A DNA stretch of 37,730 nucleotides, taken from positions 1 through 37,730 of the forward strand of contig RQSC01000030.1 in assembly GCA_013416795.1 (NCBI GenBank), read 5' to 3'. Made by a program: the position numbers and the translations under genes. The notes beneath the pieces were generated by a model. That model made no database searches, was not told the DNA's origin, and saw only the letters and a program-made list of their open reading frames with translations. Positions 27,513 through 36,385 of the stretch are shown one piece after another. Origin of the DNA: Prasinococcaceae sp. CCMP 1430 (taxonomy: Eukaryota; Prasinodermophyta; Palmophyllophyceae; Prasinococcales; Prasinococcaceae). Numbering within the stretch: position 1 is the stretch's first letter; every line of letters starts with the position of its first letter.

Positions 27513-28072
27513 TGGACCGCACGCGGGGCCGGGCGGGGCGTGCGCGCACGCGTACTCGCGCTCTCAGAAACACGCACGCACACACACGAGCGCTCGAGCG
27601 CGCGTGCACTCTAGCATGCGCGTGCGGTCGGGCGCACACTTGGGCGAGCGCATGCACACCCACTCATGTTACAATGTGTACATACTGTCCTGCCGCACGC
27701 ACGCCACGCGCCCGCTGGCGCGCGCGTGCAGCCCTGCCATCGCCGGCGGCGACGGCGGCGACGGCGGCGTCGACCTGCGGCGTCTGGCGCGGGCCTCGCG
27801 GCGGCGCCCGCACACGCGCGTTTCGAAAACGCGCACAAAAAGCCCGCACTGCGCGCTGGCAGCGCAGCGCAGCCACACCACACGCGGCGGGCAGGGCCCT
27901 CGGGGGCCCTCCGGGGCGCGTGGGTCGCTGCGCGCGGTAGTGGGAGGGGAGTCCACGCGGGAGGTTGCGCTCGGCAGCGGCACAGGAAAACGCGCGGGCG
28001 GAGCTCCTCGCCTGCGCTGCAGCGGAGGGTGCGGCAGCAGGGGAGGGAGCGGAGGGAGCTGCAGAGGCGACC
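27513..28072. other. Intergenic region before the MDC1-like gene
   Basis: It contains a CA/GT-rich stretch with cacgcacgcacacacac near 27570-27590 and the island ttacaatgtgtacata (27669-27684), a probable 3' signal of the mTERF-like gene. The last 110 bases are open in frame with the next gene but without an ATG. No RNA gene is recognised. Confidence 0.4.
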
Positions 28073-31000
28073 ATGTCGGAGACGCCGCCGCTGTCGCCAC
28101 GCAACAGCGCGGCGGCTGAGGCGGCCGAGGCGGCGCGCTCAGCCGCCGAGGCAGCCGCGCATGGTTTTGGCGCAGCTGTTGCTGAGCTCACAGTCGAGGG
28201 CACGGGCGGTGCCGCGGCGTGCGCGGCCGTGCGCGTGCCCTTGTACGCAGGTGAGAACGTGATCGGTCGCGCGCCGCGAGCAAGCGATGACGCTGCGAGC
28301 GCGATCGTCGACGTCGGAGCGATGTCGCGCACACATTGCGTGGTGACCGTCGGCTTCCCGCCCTCGGGCGGGGGCGAGACACCGCGAGTGTGGCTGCGTG
28401 ACTTCTGCTCCACCCACGGTACATTCTTGCCGACGAAAGGGGGACACGCCCGGCTCGCGGCGGGTCATCCAGTAACCTGGGCTGAGGGGGAGGTCGCAAT
28501 GCTAGCCGACGCACAGTGCACCTACGCTCTCCTGCCGGGTAGAGTGGCAGCGACAGCGACGCTGCCGGCGACGGCGACCCTGCCGCCGACGGACGTTGAT
28601 GCTGATGCAGGCGCAGACGGCGCAGACGCGGGCGCGGACGCGGCCAGGGGCGAGGAATTCGACGCGGCTGTCCTAGGCTCGCTCGGAGGCGAGGGCTTTG
28701 ACGCGGCCGCACTCGGCTCGCTAGGTGGGGGCGCAGACTCCGACGGTGACGCCACGACTGACAACCCTGACGAGGCTGCCGCGGCCGGCGCTCAGGTAGA
28801 TGCAACCACCGACACCGCCGCCGGGCCACCGCCGGCTGAGCCGCATTCGCCGCCCCTGGATTCACAACCGATGGGTGCCGATGATACCGATGAGCCCGTG
28901 GCGATGGCGACAGAGCTCGACGCGCGTCTCGCCGTGGAAGTTCCACATTCCGAGGCAGTCGTTGAGCCTAGCTCAAATCAGCCCCCTCCGATGCCGACGC
29001 CGGGAGCAACGCCGCTGGGCCCCACCATCGACTATGATTGCAACGTGGACGCTGTTGCGCGCGCGGGCGGCGACGCCGCGCCTACAATAGCCAACACCGC
29101 CGAGGACGCTGGCCAGGGCACAGCCGTTGCGACTGCTGCTACCATCGATGCCGCTGTGGTCGCTGTCGCGGACGCCACCCCCGCTGTCGACAGCGAAGGC
29201 CAGGCCGCCCGTGCAAGCCCGACAGGCGAAGCAAACAATGCGAGTGCTGCTGTACATGCAGCTCCCGACGAAGATGCTAACGTGCCAGATGTGCCAGGCG
29301 CATCCGACAACAGCGGCGACATTCAGATCGACGACGCCGAAACCCAGATGGACGCAGAGGTGCAAGGCGACGCGACGACACAGCAGACCGATGTGTACCT
29401 GACTGCGCCCACCCCTGGAAAGAGGGAGCCGGCGCTTGCGCACTCTCCCGAGCGCGACCCGGAGGGACGAGCGGCCGCAGAACCGCCATCGCTTCCAGCG
29501 GCCGAGGGCGCGGCGGAGGGGCTCGTTAAGGCAGGGACGGGTGGCGAAGGGCCCAGTCACCAGCAGATTGCGGACGCAGAGGCACCCTCCTTGGGTGATG
29601 GCACAGCCCAGGTCACGCAGCTCGAGCTCGAAGGCGAGGACACGCAGTTGCCGACCGCAAACACGCAGGCCGCAGCCGCAACCCTCGCATGTGAGATTGG
29701 CGGCGGACAACCGTCTGCAGCCGTCGAAACGCCCGCGACAGACAGCGTGGGTGCCGCCGGCGGCGATGCAGGCGAATCCGCCGGCTTGCCGGTGGCTGAG
29801 CGCGTTGTCGCCGGCACGTTCTCGGGCCTTACTGGCATACGCTCGGGCTCCATTGACGCCTTCCGCATGGACAGCGCCGGCGGGATGTCCCAGCAGTTGC
29901 CGGTGGGCTCGCGGCCTTCCCTGGCGAGTTTGCCACCAGACTCACAGCAGCTTGCGGCAGTGCTGCATGGCAATGTAGGGGAATTGCTCCAGCAGATGAA
30001 TGGCGAGGCGGGCTCAGTCTCTGCCCAAGCCACGCAGCTGACACACAGCCAGGCCGGTCGAGAGGTGATCAATGCCGAAGCAGTCACAGATGAGGGAGGG
30101 ACTGGAACGGCGGAGGAAGCGCCAAAAGGGACAGAGCCAGGGGGCGAGGAGGCCGCGCCGGCAGAGGAACCTGCCGCCGAAGAGCCTGCCGCCAACGAAC
30201 CTGTCGCCGAGGAAGCCGCTCCTGAGGCGGTGCACGCCGACGCGGCCGCACCCGCCGAGGAGGAGGCCGCACCCGCCGAGGAGGAGGCCGCACCCGCCGA
30301 GGAGGAGGCCGCGCCCGCCGAGGAGGGAGCGCTCGTCGAGGAGGAGGCCGTACCGCCTAGGGCAGTCGCGGAAGGAGATCCAGAGGAGGAGGGGCTGGGG
30401 CAGGCGACGAGCGCTACACATATGCGAGGTGGTAGGCGCACGCGCGGGCCCGCCATCTCCTCGGGCGTAGTTGAGCCCGAAGCGAGGACTCCTGCAGCGC
30501 GCAGCGCACGAAAGCGTGGCCGCGGATCCAATGCATGTGACGTAGAGGACACGCCGCCGTCTAGCAAACGAACAAAGGCCAAGGTGGGAGCCTCAAGCAG
30601 ACTCAAGGTCGTGCTTGCTGACGGCGTGCTCGGTGGCAAAGCCTCGTGGCCTAAGCTTGAAGGTTTCGTCCAGAAGCTTTCCGGCACGCGTGTCGACGAC
30701 GTGGCGCAGGCATCGGTGCTCGTCACTGATGATCTGAAGCGGAGCGAAAAGACGGCAATCGCCTTCGCTGCGGGCGTGCCCATAGTGGCGAGCAGCTGGC
30801 TCTCGGCTAGTGCTGCTGCGGGTGGCCAGCTCCAATGCAACGACTATCCTCCGCCCAACACTCGCAAATTTGAGCGAGCGCAAGGTGTGGACCTACAGCT
30901 GAGCCTCAGCGAGGCCCGGCGGCGGCCATTGCTGAGCAACCGTCGTGTCTTCGCAACCAAGAGCTGCTGGGGAGGCAAACTCGACTGGCGTGCCATAGTT

Positions 31001-31219
31001 CGCGCTGCAGGCGGTGAACCTCTCAAGACCATGCCGCGCTCCGACGACGCGCTCGTTCTTACGTGTGACGCCGACGCGCAGCTCAGAGCCTCAGCCCGAT
31101 TTGCCCTTTACGAGCAGGATCTGCTGCTCGATGTCATTTTCAAGCAGCGCCTGGACGACGTCGGCAAATTCGAGGTACCACAGAAGGGATCGAGCGGGCG
31201 CAGCGCGCGCCGGCGGTAG
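28073..31219 (+). CDS. MDC1-like FHA and tandem-BRCT protein
   Basis: Single exon of 1,048 residues; the start is ATG 28073 in a good context (GCGACCATGT). An FHA domain spans about residues 52-153, with the phosphothreonine-binding frame ENVIGR, GAMSRTHCVV and LRDFCSTHGTF. A pair of BRCT domains closes the protein: about 842-935 (VLVTDDLKRSEKTAIAFAAG, VPIVASSWL) and about 955-1035 (CWGGKLDWRAIVRAAGGEP, EQDLLLDVIFKQ). Between them are some 690 acidic, low-complexity residues with about ten SQ/TQ sites, nine of them within 29340-30050, as in substrates of ATM/ATR kinases. FHA at one end, BRCT pair at the other and an SQ/TQ middle is the MDC1 plan; NBS1 has the three domains side by side. A role as a nuclear scaffold at DNA breaks is inferred. 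Confidence 0.8.
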   Translation: MSETPPLSPRNSAAAEAAEAARSAAEAAAHGFGAAVAELTVEGTGGAAACAAVRVPLYAGENVIGRAPRASDDAASAIVDVGAMSRTHCVVTVGFPPSGGGETPRVWLRDFCSTHGTFLPTKGGHARLAAGHPVTWAEGEVAMLADAQCTYALLPGRVAATATLPATATLPPTDVDADAGADGADAGADAARGEEFDAAVLGSLGGEGFDAAALGSLGGGADSDGDATTDNPDEAAAAGAQVDATTDTAAGPPPAEPHSPPLDSQPMGADDTDEPVAMATELDARLAVEVPHSEAVVEPSSNQPPPMPTPGATPLGPTIDYDCNVDAVARAGGDAAPTIANTAEDAGQGTAVATAATIDAAVVAVADATPAVDSEGQAARASPTGEANNASAAVHAAPDEDANVPDVPGASDNSGDIQIDDAETQMDAEVQGDATTQQTDVYLTAPTPGKREPALAHSPERDPEGRAAAEPPSLPAAEGAAEGLVKAGTGGEGPSHQQIADAEAPSLGDGTAQVTQLELEGEDTQLPTANTQAAAATLACEIGGGQPSAAVETPATDSVGAAGGDAGESAGLPVAERVVAGTFSGLTGIRSGSIDAFRMDSAGGMSQQLPVGSRPSLASLPPDSQQLAAVLHGNVGELLQQMNGEAGSVSAQATQLTHSQAGREVINAEAVTDEGGTGTAEEAPKGTEPGGEEAAPAEEPAAEEPAANEPVAEEAAPEAVHADAAAPAEEEAAPAEEEAAPAEEEAAPAEEGALVEEEAVPPRAVAEGDPEEEGLGQATSATHMRGGRRTRGPAISSGVVEPEARTPAARSARKRGRGSNACDVEDTPPSSKRTKAKVGASSRLKVVLADGVLGGKASWPKLEGFVQKLSGTRVDDVAQASVLVTDDLKRSEKTAIAFAAGVPIVASSWLSASAAAGGQLQCNDYPPPNTRKFERAQGVDLQLSLSEARRRPLLSNRRVFATKSCWGGKLDWRAIVRAAGGEPLKTMPRSDDALVLTCDADAQLRASARFALYEQDLLLDVIFKQRLDDVGKFEVPQKGSSGRSARRR
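30245..30328 (+). repeat. 21-bp coding tandem repeat (AAPAEEE units)
   Basis: Four copies of a 21-base unit (start gccgcacccgccgagg) encode AAPAEEE in the acidic linker of the MDC1-like protein. The first three are nearly exact; the fourth has diverged. The flanking EEPAAEEPAANEP region is a looser version of the same composition. Confidence 0.9.
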
Positions 31220-31312
31220 CTGCACCTCTATTTGGCTCTCCTGTCGTGCGATGGAAAGGTGGCGAAGGGACGGTGGTGCTCTCAGCGTTGGTTGCCGTCG
31301 GGTTGCTGTCGC
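31220..31312. other. Short convergent spacer (MDC1-like / malic enzyme)
   Basis: Only 93 bases separate the two stop codons. No AT island lies inside; the nearest TGTA after the plus-strand gene is at 31342-31345, within the last codons of malic enzyme, so the two transcripts probably overlap. Confidence 0.4.
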
Positions 31313-33227
31313 TCAGCGCATGTCGCTGTGGTAGCGTGGAATGTACCACGAGCGATCGACTGCGTTTCGAACGTCAAGCGGCGCGGGGACGCGAGCGACG
31401 CCTTCCCGTGTTGCGTGCTGCCAAACGGCGACTGTCACTTTGTGTCCGACATTGCACAAGGTCTCAATGGGCGGGTACAGCACGCCGCTCGCAAGCTGCT
31501 CCTCCGACACCGTCCCGGCTACCTCCTTGGCTGCCGCCAAGATCATCCCGTCCGTGATGGTGGTGGCACGCGACAGCGCGACGCCCTTGCCGAGTCCAGG
31601 AAACACGTACATGTTGTTGGACTGTGAGGCCACAAAAGTGTGGCCCTGGTACTCCACCGGTGGGAAGGGCGAGCCCGCCGCGAAGAGCATTTTGCCCCTC
31701 GTCCAGTTGACGGCGTTCTCGTGCGTGATCTCCGCCTTCGTGGTTGGGTTTGAAAGCGGGAAGATGAGCGGCTTGGCGCACGTCGAGCACATCGCCTCGA
31801 TGGCGGCCCGGGTGAAGACAGGCCCAGCGCCCGAGAGGCCGAAGAGCGCGTGCGGCTTGACGTACTTGACGACATCCTCCAGGGTGCCGAGGGGCGGCGT
31901 GCCATCGGTGCGCATGTACGCGCGCTTCCACTCGTTGAGGCCGCTCGCATCCGGGCGCTCGCTCGTAATCAGGCCCTTCGAGTCGCAGACGTATATGTTG
32001 TTCCGGGCCTGCTCATAGCTTGCGCCCGCCTCGCGCATTGCCATGATCAGGTAGCCCGTCACGCCCACTGAGCTCGAGCCCGCGCCGAACATGATCACGC
32101 GCGCTTCTTCCAGGTTTGTGCCCTGCGCCTTCATGCCGTTGATGAAGCCGGCCGTCACCACCGCCGCAGTGCCTTGCACATCGTCGTTGAACATGCGGTA
32201 GCGCCCGCGGTAGCGGTCGAGGTAGCGCAGGGCGTACTCCGTCTGAAAGTCCTCGAATTGCACAATCACGTTCGGCCACTTGGTGGTCACTGCCTCCATG
32301 AAGTCGTCAACGAACTCCATGTGCGCCTCACCGTGTAGCCGCTTGTACTTGAGGCCGAGGTAATGCGGGTCCTTGAGGAGCTCCTCGTTGTCCGTGCCAA
32401 CGTCGAGCTGGATGGGCAGACACGCCTGCGGGTAGAAGCCACCCCCTACAGAATAGAGTTGCAGCTTGCCGATGGGTATGCCCAGGCCGCCCGCGCCGAG
32501 ATCACCCAGGCCGAGGATGCGGCCGCCGTCCGTAACCACGATGATCTCAGGACTTGGGAATGGCCAGTTGTCACAGATCTCGCTGAAGTAGTCGCGGTCG
32601 GCGATGGAGAAGTACATGCCCTGCGACGCGCGGAAGAGGCGTCCATACTCCTGGCACGCCTGTCCAACTGTCGGCGTGTACACGATCGGAAGCAGCTCCT
32701 TCACGTGCTGTTGCAGCGTGCGGAAGAAGAGCGTGGCGTTATGGCCGAGCAGCGAAGACAAGTAGATGTAGCGCTCCAGATCGGAGTTCTTCGCGCGAAT
32801 CTGGTTGATCACGCGGTCGACCTGTGCAGGGGCGCCAGCGGCGGTCGCCGCGGCGGTGGCAGCAGCAGCGGCGGCAACATAGTGGACCCAACCACCTGTC
32901 AGCAATCGATGATTGCGGGAATCGCGTGCGCCGTGCGCGGCGCTGGGCCAGGCCACACCACGCTGCGCTGAGCTGGCCGGCGACGGCGCACGCCGCAGTG
33001 CTCACCTGCTGCTCGAGGTTTTCGACCGCCGGCGGCACGAGGCCGCGCAGGCCAAAGTGTGCACGCGAGTTCGTCTTGAACGCGGTGTCCCGATTGTGCA
33101 GCGGGTCGTGGAGGAGCGCCCATCCCCGGGCGTTGCCGCTGTTGGACCCGCCCCCGCTGCCGCGGGACGCCTGCAAGGCGCCTGACTCGCTGCGCACGCT
33201 CTGGGACCCCGCGTTCATGCCGCCCAT
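31313..33227 (-). CDS. Malic enzyme, NAD(P)-dependent
   Basis: Two exons, 33227-33006 and 32821-31313, with a 184-base intron (GTGAGC...CAG) in phase 0, give 576 residues; the family is usually 550-600. It makes pyruvate, CO2 and NAD(P)H from malate. Visible marks are LRGLVPPAVENLEQQVDRV across the junction, LLPIVYTPTVGQACQEYGR with the catalytic Tyr, GIPIGKLQLY with the catalytic Lys, the metal ligands in QFEDFQTE and RMFNDDVQGTAA, and the cofactor loop VIMFGAGSSSVGVTGYL. FPLSNPTTKAEITHENA is also typical. The first ATG of the frame is 33227. About 35 Ser/Gly-rich residues precede the conserved part and do not make a clear transit peptide, so the compartment is open, as is NAD versus NADP. 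It is divergent from the DUF1308 gene with a gene relic between. Confidence 0.93.
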
Positions 33228-33388
33228 CTTCACGAGCTTGGCGCCGGTGCCCGCAGTGGCCTCGCGCACACAGGCGCGGCGCCGCGCCGCGCGCGCCGAG
33301 TGGCGCCAGTGTTAGCGTGTGCGCGAAAAAGTACGCCGCCGCCCGCACACGCAGCGCCGAACTCGCGCGTGCGGCCGGGGGCGCAGGC

Positions 33389-33460
33389 GATGTTATCACT
33401 CTGTGCCACGAGCAGCTTGGTGCTGTCTGGCGAGAACGCGCGCCCGCGCATCAAAACGAA
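33389..33460 (-). pseudogene. Isolated IFT172-like exon fragment (WD40 region)
   Basis: Twenty-four codons on the minus strand end in AFSPDSTKLLVAQSDNI, which closely resembles the N-terminal WD40 part of intraflagellar transport protein IFT172. FVLMRG just before it fits the preceding beta strand. A CAG acceptor lies exactly 5' of the fragment (minus strand, 33463-33461). After DNI the similarity stops at once and there is no GT donor. Neither the preceding nor the following IFT172 sequence is found within several hundred bases. It is thus read as a copied or stranded single exon, not a working gene. Chance similarity is unlikely over 17 near-identical residues, but the comparison is from memory. 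Confidence 0.55.
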
Positions 33461-33771
33461 CTGCGCAATGCCCACGCGTGGAATGAGGCTCCCGTGGATA
33501 CTATTGACACAGAAATGCGAACATTTACCGAAGGGCGTGCACGGCGGCGAGCCCCGGCGACGGCGCCCCTCCACACGATGAGAGGGTCCGCGCCAGCCCG
33601 CATCGCATGGTGCGATTGCACTCGAACCTCCCCCGAAGAGGTGTTGGGGTCTGCCATCGCACCCTAAAACTGGGCGAGCGCCGGGACGGCGGCGCGGGGA
33701 CGCGGCGCGCGCGCGCGCCTCGCGCGTTCGGGTCGCGATTCGCGGCGCTTTTAAGGTTACATGATAGGGTT

Positions 33772-33780
33772 TATAAATAG
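33772..33780 (+). promoter_or_regulatory. TATA-like box TATAAATAG
   Basis: This is a close match to the TATA consensus in an otherwise GC-rich region, 330 bases before the ATG of the DUF1308 gene. It is preceded by TAGGGTTT (reverse telobox-like) and followed by an A-run. It could drive the plus-strand gene with a leader of about 300 bases. Confidence 0.3.
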
Positions 33781-34109
33781 TAATTTAAAAAAAAAAAGGA
33801 CAAAACAAAAACAAATCCCCGCGGCCGAATTCGAACCGCTGCGGCGCGCGTCGCGGCGGGGAGCGCGGCGCGTGGGTGCGGGTGGGTGGGGGGTGGGGGT
33901 TGAAGGCTGCGATCGCGCAGGCGCGGCGCCACACCGCGCGCGAGCGGAGGTAAGGGGGGGGCGCGAGCCACGCCCCCGCCTCATCCACCGCGCGCCCGCC
34001 CGCGCACCCGACACAAACGCAAACGCACACGCACAGCCTCCTGCTGTGGGGCGCGACGCCACTGCGCGCGCGCGCGACGCCCCCTCCCACGCGCGGCACG
34101 GGCCTCTGT

Positions 34110-36201
34110 ATGGAGGAGTCAGGGCTGGAACGGGGCGCGGAGGCCGCAGAGGCCTCGAAGGCCGCAGAGGCCTCGAAGGCTGCAGAGGCCTCGAAGGCCG
34201 CAGAGGCCGCGGGCGGTGCGCGCAAGGCGCGCACGCGCGGCCTGCGCGCGCGGGGCGGCGGCGGAGGCGGCGGCGCAGGCGGCATGGCGATCTCCTTGGG
34301 CGGGGCAGCGGAGTACGGCGAGAGCGTTCCCGCGAGCGATGACGACGAGAGCAGCGGCGAGGGGAGGCCGGCGTGTCACGCCGCAGGGGCGGCGCGCGCG
34401 GAGGAACGAGGGCGCACGAAAGCTCTCGCGGCGCGCGCGGAGCGCCTGCGGCGGCTGCGTGACGTGCTGAGCGACCTCGCCGCAGATTCGCCCGGCAGAG
34501 CGCGGCGGGGGCGGGCGCGCGCAGACGGGCTCGCGAGCGAGCGCGGCGTCTCGGACGCGCGAGCGCCGGCGCAAGCGTGTGTGACGCCCGTACCTGCGCG
34601 GACGCCGCAGCGTGGACACGGCAGAGGCTCCGCCTCGCCGGCGCTTTCGCCGGCGATGTGCGCGCTCTCCGCCCGCGGCACACTCAGCCCCACTGAGCTC
34701 GCGGCGGCCTTCGTCACGCACGCCGAAGCGGCGCAGGGCGGCGTGCGTGCGCGCGCGCGCGCGTCGCCGCTGCAGGCGGCGCGCACCCTGAGCCTCTACT
34801 CGGCTCAGAAGACGCGAGAGCAGCACGGGGATGAGGATCAGACGCACGCCATGGCCTCGCAGGCCGGCGGCGATGGGCTGGAGCCGGCGGAACTCCGCGC
34901 GGCGCTCGCTCGTGCGCTCGCGCGCGCCGAGCGCGCGGCCGACGTCGCATACGAGCAGGTGGTTGGCTCGGAGAACAACGTGGCGGGCCTCGAGGCACAG
35001 TGCGTGCGCCCCCGGCCCCACGCTCGCGCGCGGCATGCGCGCGCGCGTGTTCGCGCCTGCGCGCGTTGGGAGTGTGAGTGCCCTTGCGCTGACGCTCAGC
35101 CGCCCGCCCCCCCGCGCGCATAGGCTCTCCGTCGCCGAGGCGCTCGATGCCGCTGGCCTACTACACGCCGTGGAGGCAGGCGTGTCGTCCAAGCCGCTGC
35201 CAGGCGAGGACCTCAAACAGTCGGCGCACGCGTGTGGCGTGGACGTCGTTGCGTGCGGCGGCGGCGCATGGCTCGAGGTGAAGTGGGCGGAGACGGCGCA
35301 CGACGCCGCGCGGCTCGCCGCGCAAGTGAAGGGGTACAAGGCGTGCGCAGCGGCGCGACGCAACTGGGACGCATCGTGGCGGTCGCCGGCGGTGATCGTC
35401 GTGCTCGCGGGCGCGCCGCTCGACGAGCGCGGCGTGGCAGCGCTGCGCGAGGCTGGTGCCGACGCCATTGTGCAGCCCGGTGGGGACGTCACCGCGGCAC
35501 TGCCGCCGCCACCGCCGCCGCCGCGCCGCGCAGTGCTCTGCTTGACGACGCTCTGTGCGCTGGTGTCCTCCATCTCACACGGCGCCGCCGAGCGCGACGG
35601 CCGCACGGGTGCCGAGCACGAGAAGTACGCGTGCGCGCGGGCGGGCGTGACTGCGCGCGTGCGCGTCTGTGTGCCTGCGTGGGCGCGCGCGTGCATGCGT
35701 GTGCCCCCATCCTGACAGCCTCCTTCCCCCCACCCCAACGCCCGCACACGCACATACGCACCAAGGCTTCGCACGCTGCGCGCACGCCGTCCCGAGTGGT
35801 ACGAGTGCAGCGTTGAGGCCGAGCGGCGTGAGCCCATCCTCCCCATTCTCCTCGCCGCACTGGATGGCAAGGAGCTATGGACGACGCGGCACATCATCGG
35901 CGAGTTCGAGCGCGTGGTCGAACGGTCCGCCAGCGTCGCCGAGCGGAAAAGGTGGGAGGAGCTGCGCGCGCGGCTGCGCGTGAGCGACGCGGAGAGCGCC
36001 GTGGCCGTGGCCGTCGCCGAAGAGCGTCTGGCGTCCGGCAATAAGGGCAACGCGAGGAACGCGCGCTCTGTCTTCGCGTGCGCCGACGCGCTGCACGCGA
36101 TGGCGGTTACCGCGAACGCGAAGGCGTACCGCTCGCTCGAGAGCACGGGATTCGCCCTGCCGGCGCTTCTGCACAGGCCGGTGTGGCTGTCAGGAATCTG
36201 A
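34110..36201 (+). CDS. DUF1308 / C7orf25-like PIN-fold protein with long N-terminal extension
   Basis: Three exons: 34110-34999, 35124-35630 and 35811-36201, with donors GTGCGT and GTGCGC. The first junction rebuilds GLEAQLSVAEALDAAG. Conserved parts are the N-terminal helices (ALARALARAERAADVAY), VDVVACGGGAWLEVKWAE (VANGG-type strand in relatives), the central RRAVLCLTTLCALVSSIS that opens the PIN-like domain, and the C-terminal FACADALHAMAVTANAKAYR with LLHRPVWLSG. PIN folds are often nucleases, but activity is not established for this family. The first 245 residues, with 18-bp repeats and disordered sequence, are not conserved. ATG 34849 (CACGCCATGG) directly precedes the conserved helices and may be the true start, the upstream part then being leader or another gene. 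The second junction is less certain; GTGACT at 35647 with an acceptor at 35796 also keeps the frame. Confidence 0.75.
34143..34207 (+). repeat. 18-bp tandem repeat (AAEASK units)
   Basis: There are 3.6 copies of gccgcagaggcctcgaag, differing by one base in the third. In the long frame they encode AAEASK. They lie just after the upstream ATG of the DUF1308 gene. Confidence 0.9.
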
Positions 36202-36385
36202 TCGAGGCCGCCGACGCGCGCAGGCGCGAGCGCGCCGCGCCGCGCACCCGCATGTACGCATGTGTAGAGTATATGTATGGTCACAGACTTCAAAATTGGA
36301 TCGCACGGCGAGCGCGCGCGCCCGCGCGTGCGAGTTTGTGTGTTGTGTTTGCGTGTGCGTGCGGGGGGCTCGTGGGCGCGGGCGT
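36202..36385. other. Convergent 3' region with several TGTA words
   Basis: TGTA occurs at 36253, 36263 and 36274 within catgtacgcatgtgtagagt and the following atatgtatgg. This is the densest cluster of the motif in the window, between the stops of the DUF1308 and aminotransferase genes. Confidence 0.4.

Larger units (their letters stand above)
33228..34109. other. Intergenic region upstream of malic enzyme and the DUF1308 gene
   Basis: These 882 bases contain an IFT172-like exon fragment (33389-33460, minus), an AT-rich block (33750-33825) with a TATA-like word and an A11 run, a box-B-like word on the minus strand (33827-33837), and a G-rich tract (gtgggtggggggtggggg, about 33881-33898). No complete gene is seen. 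Confidence 0.5.

Noticed and set aside
27965-28072. Upstream extension of the MDC1-like frame
   Set aside because: It starts with TTG and has no ATG; ATG 28073 has a good context and precedes the conserved domain.
33317-33667. 116-codon plus-strand frame opposite the IFT172-like fragment
   Set aside because: The minus strand carries the recognisable WD40 segment; the plus-strand product has no features.
33760-33900. tRNA gene on the minus strand suggested by GGTTCGAATTC and a following T-run
   Set aside because: T-stem pairs do not form beyond two positions, no matching acceptor 5' arm or box A is found at the right distance.
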